A stretch of DNA of 64,000 bases from Eupeodes corollae (lineage: Eukaryota; Arthropoda; Insecta; Diptera; Syrphidae). Each line of letters starts with the position of its first letter. Positions within the stretch are counted from its first letter, which is position 1. The notes beneath the pieces were generated by a model. It was not told the origin of the DNA. It searched no databases and saw only the letters and a list, made by a program, of their open reading frames with translations. Positions 35,852 through 44,336 of this stretch are shown piece by piece. The stretch is taken from positions 138,548,153-138,612,152 of the forward strand of contig NC_079149.1 in the NCBI RefSeq assembly GCF_945859685.1, written 5' to 3'. The translations under genes and the position numbers were made by a program.

Positions 35852-36945
35852 AAGTTAAATTTTAACATCGTGGTTTAAGAGTATTTATTTCGATCAGCTT
35901 TAAATGCAAATTAAGTATTTCGGTTATCGTAAAAAAAGGGTATAAACGTGCCTAAATTAGATATAGTCCGATTCACCTTAAGATATCTCCTTTTATGACC
36001 TAAATCGTTATCTCAAAAGTGGTAACAAGGGTGCTGATTTTAATCCCAGAAAAATCCCGATATAAAATAGCAAAAAAAAAAAAAAAAAAAAAAAATTGAT
36101 AAAAAAGTAACTCTAAGTTCGATGTAAAACGTACCGAAAAACGCTTCATAAAAAAGGAAAAAAAAATAAAACCCTGTGAAGTAATACAGCTTATCGTCCT
36201 ATAAAAGTCCAAGCACCTAAGACGCGCCATAAAAAGAAAAAAAAAAAAACACCAAAAATACACCCCTGCACATGCACAAACCATAGAGCTAAAATTAAAT
36301 TAATCACAAAAAAAAACCCTTAAACATAACTACCCAGTGTATCCCCCCTCGCACCCCCCGAAAATTAATAACCATAAGTGAAAGTGCAAGCTTATTCCGC
36401 ATTTGACCACTCCGTAGGTGAAATACGAAAAACAGACTCAATTGGCAAGATCAGAAGCCATCTACCTGCGAGAAGTCCGCACACCTGACTGTACAAGTAC
36501 AATTGGATCAAGAATTCTGCCGCGAGTTACACCACCAACCAGCAACTCTTCCATCAACGAATCCATGTACCATCATTCGTCCAAATTTCTCTATATGAAT
36601 TAAATTTAAATTTTTGTGGTCATATTTTCTTGTGTAACTTACCTTATTTTAGAATCTATTTACATAGATAATTTATCATTTAATAAAATTAAAAAAAAGT
36701 GTATATCAGCTTAATCTTCCTGGATCATTCCCATCCCTTTCACCGAATAAGTAATAAAAGTCTGTACGGAAATCGTAATTAAATTTTCCAATTGGTACAA
36801 AACCAAAAACATCTCGCAAATTGTGGGTCGGTAATATAGTGTTTAAAGTATCATTCAACAATTTTCCCTTCAAAAAAAAAAAAAAATGAAAATCTAGATT
36901 TGCAATATCCTCTGGAGCGGTGCACCACCACAAGGATTTTTGATG

Positions 36946-39213
36946 GTAAGTCTAATAATTGATTAAAAAAAAAAAAATTTTGCATGAGAAACATTTGAAT
37001 TGAAACTTTATCACTGAGTACAATGCATAACAACAGATCGGTGAATCTTAAATATTATTATATATTACTTATGAGGTGTATTGGTGATAAAAGAAATTAT
37101 GTGAATTATAACCTTAATTATTAAATTTTCAAACTAGTTGCAAGGTCATAAGCAAACATCAAAACCGTTTTGTATACATCTATATATTCAGATAACGATG
37201 AGTACTTTTATATAAAATTTCCTACACTGTAAATTTCCTTTTCAATCAAAATAATATTACACATAAAGAAAATTGAATTGAAACAAAAATTTAGATAGAA
37301 ATTAAATTCCCTTTTCCATTGTTTTTTAAATCAGATGTGACTGTTTGCTGATCTGTTCTAGTTGCAATAGAAAATTAGTATTTGGGAAAAATAATAGATG
37401 AAAGTTACACTGAGAAAAATTGAGAACTACACATATTATTATACAATATTATTGTATCACCTTTCGTAGGTATTTTAAGGTCTAGGTTTAGTTTTTTTCT
37501 TGAATAAATTTAAATTTTTCGAATTTGCAAATGGAATATTTGGGTGTTATTTTGATTTTTTTTCTCTAATTGGTCTTCTGCTCATTGAATTCTTTTGGGA
37601 AGATTGTTGAAAATTTATCAATTAAGGTTTGAGATGCGACGACGAAACATGATTAAGGACTAGGAAAAGTTCTAATTGGTGGATGTGGCAATCATGAAGG
37701 AAAATGACGACCGAAAGGATGATTATAAGTTAGTAAGTATTTCAATCCTTTTGTTTTGAAAATCTGAGTATAGGATAAAATTTATTCTGTTCCGGGTTAA
37801 GACAAGGTTTTTTTTGCAAATGCCTTGTGATGACATGATTATTTTGTTTTGACCGTTTAGTATAGAATTTAGATCGAAGGCGATGAACCTTTAAGTTTTG
37901 AGAAATACTAGCTAGGGGCTATTATAAGCAGTTGAGGGAAATAATAGCAAGGCCGTGTCATTACGATACGTGGGTGGGCAACCTCGCGAGTCATTATCAT
38001 CTACGACTCTCCTCACGGGGGAAATGGGAAATTATCAATTAAAGGCGAATTCGGGCTTCATATTTTATGATCCCTATAATTTTTGTATCTAACTATGGCA
38101 TGAAAATCGTAACAATCGTTCAGAGCTACAACAGCCAGAACCCCCCCCTTCCGACGAGCTAGGTTGTGCATTATGCAAGCATGCCAGCTGTTGTACCTGA
38201 ACAGCCTTTTCTTACTCTGCCAGGATCAACCCACTATACCTGTAAATAGTGGGCTGTAATGGTGGTTAATGGAAGGAAAGGTTAAAGGACTTCTCGATCA
38301 GACTTGTTGACAAAGTGCTGTCGTGGTTTTGATTAAGAGTTTTAGCACCTCTGCTGTTGAAGAGAATTACAACCAGTTGTAGAGAGTCCTTGCCGAAAAA
38401 CGGTTCCGTTACAGGTGGCGCCCAACGTGGGGCCCGATTCGCATTAATTTTCCATTCCTTAAATTGGAATATTTGATACTGTATGAATACAATTTTTTTT
38501 CTGATTGAACATGTGTCTTGATTTAGTTTTAGTTACTTTTGGTTTGAAAGTTAATAATTTTTCCTTAGGTGTAAAAATTGAAGTTAGGATCGGATACGTC
38601 CAGTAAATGGGTTGCATTTGTTTATCCCCGTTTAGTCTGTTGCGACGATTTTTTATATTTCATTTATTATCTAATTAAACATCAAAGTTCTTTTGCCTGT
38701 TGAATCCGTATTTTCAGGTTACATATACCAGAATTATAGTTGTTCAGAAGGTACTTTAGAATATTTGCTTACAAAAAATTATCATCGTTCGTCCGTTAGT
38801 ATAAGCTCAGGTAGCATTTACTAAGTCTGTTGCGAGATGAAAAGTTCTTAATATCTTGAATTAACAAATCAGACCTGATATACAGAAAAACAGATTGTAC
38901 TATATTTTGAAGTGTCAACACATTTCCAATTTTAAGAATTTCCAATATGAAAATAGATTTTTCCGTGAGCTTTTAGCATAATACAAAATCCTTACGTTCG
39001 GTCATTCTTTTTTTTCTAATTGTCACATTCACCAAACCTATCTATGAAAAGTACAAACCAAATAAATTTTTGTTCTTTAAGGTTAAAAGCTTAATTCATT
39101 ATTTCGATTTTTGTTTATTGTTTAATACAAGTTTATATTTTTTTCCTTCTCTTTTTTGCATAGATATTTAGATTTTTAGATATTATTACTTTTCCATTTT
39201 TTTTGCTTCTTAG
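36946..39213 (+). other. Candidate leader intron (donor in LTR, acceptor before gag)
   Basis: The donor ATG|GTAAGT (36946-36951) is a perfect match to the metazoan consensus. The acceptor ends at 39213 after a long pyrimidine tract (TTTTCCATTTTTTTTGCTTC then TTAG). The acceptor lies 56 bp before the first gag ATG. Splicing would remove about 2.27 kb, including the primer-binding site, giving a shortened gag mRNA distinct from the genomic RNA. The donor is also in the 3' LTR (46150). The signals are seen; splicing itself is inferred. Confidence 0.4.
38416..38433 (+). promoter_or_regulatory. Primer-binding site for tRNA-Lys(CUU)
   Basis: TGGCGCCCAACGTGGGGC, two bases after the 5' LTR, is the exact complement of the 3' 18 nt (including CCA) of insect and vertebrate tRNA-Lys(CUU), whose T-arm and acceptor read GCCCCACGTTGGGCG-CCA. 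It primes minus-strand DNA synthesis. Osvaldo and Ulysses also use tRNA-Lys. Confidence 0.9.
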
Positions 39214-39269
39214 TTCTATATATTTTTTGAAGTTATTCAAAATTTTGCAAAAGATTCGGTTAGCATTGT
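38434..39269 (+). other. Untranslated leader between PBS and gag
   Basis: About 840 bp with no long open frame. It probably holds dimerisation and packaging signals, which I cannot identify by eye. Its last 80 bp contain the pyrimidine-rich splice-acceptor candidate ending at 39213. Confidence 0.6.
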
Positions 39270-40802
39270 ATGCATTCTTTTAAAGGTGAGGAAAGACATT
39301 TCTTGCGTTCAGGTCGAAGTTGGGGTCGCAGTAGGGAAACTCGCGGTCGAGGTCAAAGACACCTCCGTGGCAGAGGAAGATATATACAAGGAACAATGGC
39401 TTCTGGAAATCCGATAACGCCAGGACAGACGGCCACCATAAATGGAGATTCGGAATCGCAGAATAGAGGTTCAGGTCAGATAGGTCCCGCACAAGTCTCT
39501 CTCAATTCGGCTAATGTAGCTTCAGGCTCTCAACGTAATCAAAATCAAAATCTTCGACTTCCAGAAAATGGAAATGATGAAATAGACTTGCCAACTTACA
39601 TCCAAGGCTTAGTAACTGCCTCCATCGGAGTGAATAGAACTGAAGATTTGCAAGTTATACGTAGAGAGATGGAATTAAATAGGGAAGAACTGAAGAAACA
39701 AATGGCTGACATTGTTCGGGAAACCTTATTAGCCAATACTCCTTCGGCCCGAAGCGAATATGAGGTCCGTAGACGCGAACCACCCCCAACCAACCAACCT
39801 CCCGTTTCCTCTGTCCCAATCACAGCTCGAATGTCAGTCGCTGCCCAGCAAATGGCTCAGGCAAGCAATTTAGATCCTGGCGCAGATGAATTTCTCTCAC
39901 GAATCCGTAATATGAATTTAAATGACGATCCCGGGGAACAATCTCAAGTTAACCTAACTCAAGGTAGTAGTACACCCTCAAATTTTAACTCTAAATTTTA
40001 CAATTACCACAAATGGGGGTTGAAATACAACAATGAAAATATGACGGTTGACGAATTTATTTTTCGTTTAGAAAGGTTAAAAAGTTGTTACAAGTCTACT
40101 TGGGACGAGATCGTTCTTAATTTCCATCAATTTGTTGATGGGGATGTTGCAACTTGGTATTGGCTTTATTTGAAAGGCAATCCTGCCGTCAATTGGCCAG
40201 GCCTTCGATACGCCATAATTGAACGGTTCCGTACCTTAGAAACTGACGGTGAACTTTCTAGACGTATGTACGAACGTCGTCAAAAGGCGAATGAATCTTT
40301 CGATGATTTTTTTACTGCGATTCAAAGTTTAAATGCGCGTTTACTTGTTCCTAAACCAAGCCACGAGATCATGACCCTATTGAAGCAAAATGTTGGAAGG
40401 CGAATGGGTGAACTTCTGCTAACTTATAGACCTCAAGGGTTGAATGAAATGGTCTATGTTTGCAGAAATATTGAAAGGTATCTGAATAAGCATGAGGAAC
40501 AAAAACCAAAAAGTTCGGGTTTCCAACCAATTCGCAGAAATGTGAGTGAAATCGAAACCACAGAAGATTTCTATTCCCCAGTTAGCCAAACACCAGCGAC
40601 AGCTACCGTCGAAGCTATTCGTGAAGCACGAGACACCAGTAAATACGTTTGCTGGAATTGCAGAATGCTAGGCCATGGTTATATGGAATGCCCTGTTGCC
40701 CAGAGATCTTTATTTTGCTATCGATGTGGTAAGGAAGGAACCACTTCCCCGAAATGTACAAGTATAAAATGTTCGGGAAACTCGAGACAGAGCAAACCCT
40801 AA
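39270..40802 (+). CDS. Gag polyprotein of the LTR retrotransposon
   Basis: A 510-residue intact ORF for the particle-forming structural protein, acting in the cytoplasm. The N-terminus (residues 5-42) is Arg/Gly-rich. A second ATG at residue 43 (39396, context ACAATGGCT) has the better initiation context and may be the real start. A likely coiled-coil helix lies at about 128-152 (RREMELNREELKKQM). The retrotransposon capsid domain spans about 235-410, with the WYWLYLKG block near 294-303. Zinc knuckle 1 (461-474) is a standard CX2CX4HX4C (CWNCRMLGHGYMEC). Knuckle 2 (483-496) has Thr in place of His (CYRCGKEGTTSPKC), with another Cys five residues on, so it may be a Cys4 variant. It overlaps pol by 49 nt; the stop TAA lies inside the predicted frameshift structure. 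Confidence 0.9.
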   Translation: MHSFKGEERHFLRSGRSWGRSRETRGRGQRHLRGRGRYIQGTMASGNPITPGQTATINGDSESQNRGSGQIGPAQVSLNSANVASGSQRNQNQNLRLPENGNDEIDLPTYIQGLVTASIGVNRTEDLQVIRREMELNREELKKQMADIVRETLLANTPSARSEYEVRRREPPPTNQPPVSSVPITARMSVAAQQMAQASNLDPGADEFLSRIRNMNLNDDPGEQSQVNLTQGSSTPSNFNSKFYNYHKWGLKYNNENMTVDEFIFRLERLKSCYKSTWDEIVLNFHQFVDGDVATWYWLYLKGNPAVNWPGLRYAIIERFRTLETDGELSRRMYERRQKANESFDDFFTAIQSLNARLLVPKPSHEIMTLLKQNVGRRMGELLLTYRPQGLNEMVYVCRNIERYLNKHEEQKPKSSGFQPIRRNVSEIETTEDFYSPVSQTPATATVEAIREARDTSKYVCWNCRMLGHGYMECPVAQRSLFCYRCGKEGTTSPKCTSIKCSGNSRQSKP

Positions 40803-43800
40803 GCCGGACAGTTTTGCTCTCTACTTCAAAATCCGGGAACCAATTAGATACAATGAATTCATATACCAAATCCAAACCTTATTTTACCCCAACTCAAATT
40901 TTAAAAAAAACTCCACATTCAATAGCAATAGTCCAAGATTTATCCACCCCAAAACCAAATTCAAACCTTAAAATTAAAAGTCTACACGAACGCCAAGTTG
41001 AGTACTATGCTGCAAGAAATAGGATTTTTGCTACACCAAACCCCACAGTCTCAAACAGAATCGCAAGGATACGAAAACGTAAAAAGAATAGGAAAAATAT
41101 TTTAAAAAGTATAGAGGCAACAACTCTATGTTGCTCGGACGATCCCCGTCCCTATGCGATGGTAAAAATTTTCGAAGAAAACATGCTTGGATTACTGGAT
41201 AGTGGTGCCAGCATAAGCTGTTTAGGGGTAGGTGGTGAGGATTTTCTAAGTCAGCATAAAGTTCCATTTACTCGTTTCACTTCCAACGTCAGAACAGCAG
41301 ACGGACAAAACCAACCAATTATTGGAAAATTCGTAGCTAACATAACTTATAAAAATATAACCAAACCGATAGACATATTTATAGTCCCCAGCCTACAACA
41401 AAAGTTATATTTAGGTATAAACTTTTGGAAAGCGTATAACATTGCCCCGCATTTGATATCCGAAATGTCTCTTCCGGACATTTCATTTGACAACTTAGCC
41501 TCAGAGATGCGAGAACTTTCGGAGGAGGATCTATGTAAATTAAAAACCACCATTAGTATGTTCCCATCCTATGCCAAACTTGGCTTGGGCCGAACCACAC
41601 TGGAGGAACACGAAATCGATACAGGGGATGCCGAACCAATTAAACAAAGACACTATCCTGTTTCTCCAGCGGTGCAAAAGCTGTTATATGAGGAATTGGA
41701 TAGGTTACTATCCATGGGCATAATTGAAGAGAGCAACAGTCCATGGAGTTCTCCGGTAGTCCTTGTACGAAAGCCGGGAAAAAACCGAATGTGCTTGGAT
41801 TACAGAAAAGTAAACCAAAAGACAAAGAAAAGTGCCTATCCTTTGCCTCATATTCAAGCTGTGCTTAGCCGTATTTCAGATACACGCTATATATCTAGCG
41901 TGGATCTGAAAGACGCATTTCTGCAGATACCGTTGGAGAAATCCTCACGGGAAAAGACTGCTTTTACGGTTCCTGGTAGGCCCTTATACCAGTTCAAGGT
42001 AATGCCCTTTGGTCTGTGCAATGCACCTCAACGTCTTTGCAAATTAATGGACAAAGTGGTACCCCACGAACTAAGAGAAAAGGTTTTTGTTTACTTAGAT
42101 GATCTTCTGATAGTCTCGAGCACCTTTGAGGATCACATACGGTTTCTAACTATTATCGCGGACAGATTAAAGACAGCTGGACTAACCATTAACCTCGAAA
42201 AGTCTAAGTTCTGTTTTAAAGAGCTTAGGTATCTTGGTTACGTCATCGGTAATGGTTGTATAAAAACAGATCCGGCAAAGATTTCTGCCATACAAGATTT
42301 TCCGATCCCCCAAAACCAGCGCCAAGTGCGCAGATTCTTAGGCATGTCCGGCTGGTTTCGTAGATTTGTCAGGGACTACTCAACTCTTGCGACGCCCATT
42401 ACAAATACATTAAAAAAATCTAAGAAATTCGAATTCGATTCAGAAGCAATAAAGTCATTTAACACCATAAAAGATAGGTTAACTTCAGATCCTGTACTCA
42501 TTACTCCGGACTATGACAAACCTTTCTACGTCTTGTGCGATGCTTCTTCTACCGGTATAGGTGGAGTTTTATGTCAAAAGGATGATGACAATACCGAAAG
42601 ACCTATCTATTTTTACTCTCACAAATTGAATAAAGCCCAATGCAATTATAGCGTCACGGAAAGGGAGTGCTTGGCCGCAGTCCTTAGCATTGAACAATTC
42701 AGACCTTATATTGAAGGGTATCATTTTCACGTCATTACTGATCATGCCAGTCTTAAGTGGTTAATGGACCAAAAGGACCTCAGTGGTAGGTTGGCTCGAT
42801 GGAGTCTTAAGCTTCAAGGGTATGATTTCGATATTCAACATCGTAAAGGCTCCCAACATACAGTACCAGACGCTTTGTCTAGAGTTTTTGCTGCGGATGG
42901 GTTGTCCCTTGATGACGTGTCGGAATCATACTCTAACGATGTACTGCACATAGATCTTACTGACCCCAGTTTTAAATCTGCGGAATATGTACAGATTATT
43001 GACACCATCGAAAAGCAAAAGGAACAGCTACCTGACCTTCAAATCTCGGACAATTTCGTGTATAAGAAGGTCAATCACAGCACAGGTAATCCTCTTGAAG
43101 ATGACCTAGGATGGAAGCTTTGGGTTCCATCACAGCTGACCTCTCAACTTATATCCTTGGCCCATGAACCACCAAAAGCTTCACATGGAGGTATTGGAAA
43201 AACCTTGAACAGACTTCGCAAACAATTTTACTGGCCAAACATGGCATCGCAAGTTAAGTGCTACGTTTCTCGTTGTGATGTTTGTAAGACTTCCAAAGCG
43301 TCAAATCAGATCTTGCGACAACCTATGGGAAAGTCCTTTACCGTGGAACGACCCTTCCAACATGTGTACATGGACTTTCTTGGTCCTTACCCTAGATCTA
43401 AAATAGGTAACACCTTCATAATAATAGCGTTAGACCAATTAACTAAATTCGTTATCATTCACGCTATAAAGAAAGCGACGTCAGAACTAGCCATCAAATT
43501 TCTACATGATCAGATTCTCTGTACTTATGGTGTCCCGGAGACCATTTTGACTGATAATGGTAAACAATTTACTAGTAGTTCCTTTGCCAAGTTGGTGACT
43601 TCATACGGAATTAAACATCTTAGAACGGCAGTGTATGCACCGCAATCCAATGCTAGTGAACGAGTAAATCGTTCGCTTCTGGCTGCCATCAGGTCCTATC
43701 TAGGTAAGGATCAACGAGATTGGGATGTAAACTTACCCTCCATCAGTTGTGCCTTGAGGACAGCCACTCACTCGGCTATTGGCATGTCTCCTTATGAGGC

Positions 43801-44191
43801 CCTGTTCGGGCAAACTATGGTACAGCACGGGTCCGATTATGCTCTCTTGAGAAAGCTTGATTGCGTGAACAATTCAGAGATAAATGTAATCCCAAAAACT
43901 GCGAAAATGAACATTATTCACTCGGCCCTGAAAGAATCGCTTCAAAAAGCTCATTTATTGTACGAACATTCCTATAATACCAGAAGCAAGAACATTAAAC
44001 ACCAAATAGGCGACGTAGTTTACAAACGGAATTTTATATCGAGTGATGCAAGTAAACGCATAAATGCAAAACTATGCCCCAAGTTTACAAAAGCAAAAAT
44101 CCGCAAAATTATCGGAAGCAGTTTATACGAATTAGAGGATATGAATGGGAAGGTTATAGGTATTTTCCATTCGAAAGATTTCAAAAAGTAA
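40754..44191 (+). CDS. Pol polyprotein: protease, reverse transcriptase, RNase H, integrase
   Basis: A 1145-codon intact ORF, almost surely expressed as a Gag-Pol fusion from the frameshift at 40775-40781 and not from its first ATG. The aspartic protease is LLDSGAS (Asp149-Ser-Gly). The RT holds VDLKDAFLQIPL and the catalytic YLDD (447-450). The RNase H acidic residues are D596 (LCDASSTG), E638 (TEREC) and D663 (ITDHASL). The integrase has an HX6HX29CX2C zinc domain (from about 803) and catalytic D874 (YMDFLGP), D934 (LTDNGKQF) and E969 (NASERVNR), with 34 residues between the last two instead of the usual 35. The tail ends YELED...GIFHSKDFKK, without a chromodomain. No stop or frameshift is present, so the enzymes look competent. 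It makes cDNA in Gag particles and integrates it in the nucleus. Confidence 0.93.
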   Translation: MYKYKMFGKLETEQTLSRTVLLSTSKSGNQLDTMNSYTKSKPYFTPTQILKKTPHSIAIVQDLSTPKPNSNLKIKSLHERQVEYYAARNRIFATPNPTVSNRIARIRKRKKNRKNILKSIEATTLCCSDDPRPYAMVKIFEENMLGLLDSGASISCLGVGGEDFLSQHKVPFTRFTSNVRTADGQNQPIIGKFVANITYKNITKPIDIFIVPSLQQKLYLGINFWKAYNIAPHLISEMSLPDISFDNLASEMRELSEEDLCKLKTTISMFPSYAKLGLGRTTLEEHEIDTGDAEPIKQRHYPVSPAVQKLLYEELDRLLSMGIIEESNSPWSSPVVLVRKPGKNRMCLDYRKVNQKTKKSAYPLPHIQAVLSRISDTRYISSVDLKDAFLQIPLEKSSREKTAFTVPGRPLYQFKVMPFGLCNAPQRLCKLMDKVVPHELREKVFVYLDDLLIVSSTFEDHIRFLTIIADRLKTAGLTINLEKSKFCFKELRYLGYVIGNGCIKTDPAKISAIQDFPIPQNQRQVRRFLGMSGWFRRFVRDYSTLATPITNTLKKSKKFEFDSEAIKSFNTIKDRLTSDPVLITPDYDKPFYVLCDASSTGIGGVLCQKDDDNTERPIYFYSHKLNKAQCNYSVTERECLAAVLSIEQFRPYIEGYHFHVITDHASLKWLMDQKDLSGRLARWSLKLQGYDFDIQHRKGSQHTVPDALSRVFAADGLSLDDVSESYSNDVLHIDLTDPSFKSAEYVQIIDTIEKQKEQLPDLQISDNFVYKKVNHSTGNPLEDDLGWKLWVPSQLTSQLISLAHEPPKASHGGIGKTLNRLRKQFYWPNMASQVKCYVSRCDVCKTSKASNQILRQPMGKSFTVERPFQHVYMDFLGPYPRSKIGNTFIIIALDQLTKFVIIHAIKKATSELAIKFLHDQILCTYGVPETILTDNGKQFTSSSFAKLVTSYGIKHLRTAVYAPQSNASERVNRSLLAAIRSYLGKDQRDWDVNLPSISCALRTATHSAIGMSPYEALFGQTMVQHGSDYALLRKLDCVNNSEINVIPKTAKMNIIHSALKESLQKAHLLYEHSYNTRSKNIKHQIGDVVYKRNFISSDASKRINAKLCPKFTKAKIRKIIGSSLYELEDMNGKVIGIFHSKDFKK
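40775..40836 (+). promoter_or_regulatory. -1 ribosomal frameshift signal (slip site plus pseudoknot)
   Basis: The slippery heptamer G GGA AAC (40775-40781) is in the gag frame exactly as X XXY YYZ requires. Slippage gives GGG AAA, which is in the pol frame. After a 7-nt spacer (TCGAGAC), AGAGCAAA (40789-40796) pairs with TTTGCTCT (40813-40820). The loop motif CCGGA (40804-40808) can pair with TCCGG (40832-40836), giving an H-type pseudoknot. GGGAAAC is a known slip site of some retroviruses. The gag stop at 40800-40802 lies in the loop. Confidence 0.75.
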
Positions 44192-44336
44192 AGTTTATTA
44201 TTTACCCAGCTAGCTCAATCGTTAGCATTAGACATATCAGGGGTGGGTCGACTAGCGACTAGAACAAAAGAAGTATTTTCAATCGTTTCGTTTTCTTTTC
44301 CATTTTTTTCACGGTGTTTAACAAATGTAAAAGTTT
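44192..44336 (+). other. Spacer between pol and 3' LTR; no obvious polypurine tract
   Basis: 145 bp with no env gene. The bases abutting the LTR (GTTTAACAAATGTAAAAGTT then T) are not a normal polypurine tract, which is where plus-strand priming should occur. The most purine-rich stretch is AGAACAAAAGAAG (44261-44273), about 63 bp upstream. The 5' part of the spacer holds a tRNA-like sequence. Confidence 0.65.
44204..44260 (+). other. tRNA-Lys-like sequence
   Basis: ACCCAGCTAGCTCAATCGTT then AGCATTAGAC resembles the 5' half of tRNA-Lys (xCCCxGCTAGCTCAxTCGxTAGxxCATxAGAC). ATATCAGGGG then TGGGTCGACTAG resembles its variable and T-arm region (TCAGGG...TGGGTTCGA). The positions of pol III A and B boxes are approximately kept. 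The D-stem has lost two bases and the anticodon loop is missing, so it is not a functional tRNA. It has the tRNA sense orientation, whereas the primer-binding site is the complement, so simple primer copying does not explain it. Confidence 0.45.

Larger units (their letters stand above)
35131..38413 (+). repeat. 5' LTR, 3283 bp
   Basis: Starts TGTGGGAAAC and ends CCGTTACA. Aligned by eye with the 3' LTR I found 3 substitutions (in GTAGGG/GTATGG, CCGGAAAT/CCGTAAAT and CAACAATT/CAACTATT contexts) and 4 homopolymer-length changes, which exactly account for the 2-bp length difference. A TATA box lies 575 bp in, so U3 is only about 0.6 kb and most of the LTR (R-U5) is transcribed leader. It contains A-runs (24 A from 36072), several potential poly(A) signals and a consensus splice donor. 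Open frames of 60-95 codons inside it are compositional or short and are not called. Confidence 0.95.

Noticed and set aside
36000..36284. Open frame in the LTR on the minus strand with long phenylalanine runs
   Set aside because: It is the complement of A-rich runs and not a protein.
36418..36603. 61-codon open frame preserved in both LTRs (also 45621-45806)
   Set aside because: Identity in both LTRs only reflects the recent insertion. There is no similarity to known LTR-encoded proteins and it is short.
40754..40756. ATG as the true start of Pol
   Set aside because: The -1 overlap and in-frame GGGAAAC slip site indicate a Gag-Pol fusion. An internal start inside gag is unlikely for a Ty3/Gypsy element of this layout.
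44192..44336. Possible env gene, which would suggest an errantivirus
   Set aside because: Only 145 bp separate pol from the 3' LTR; there is no room for env.
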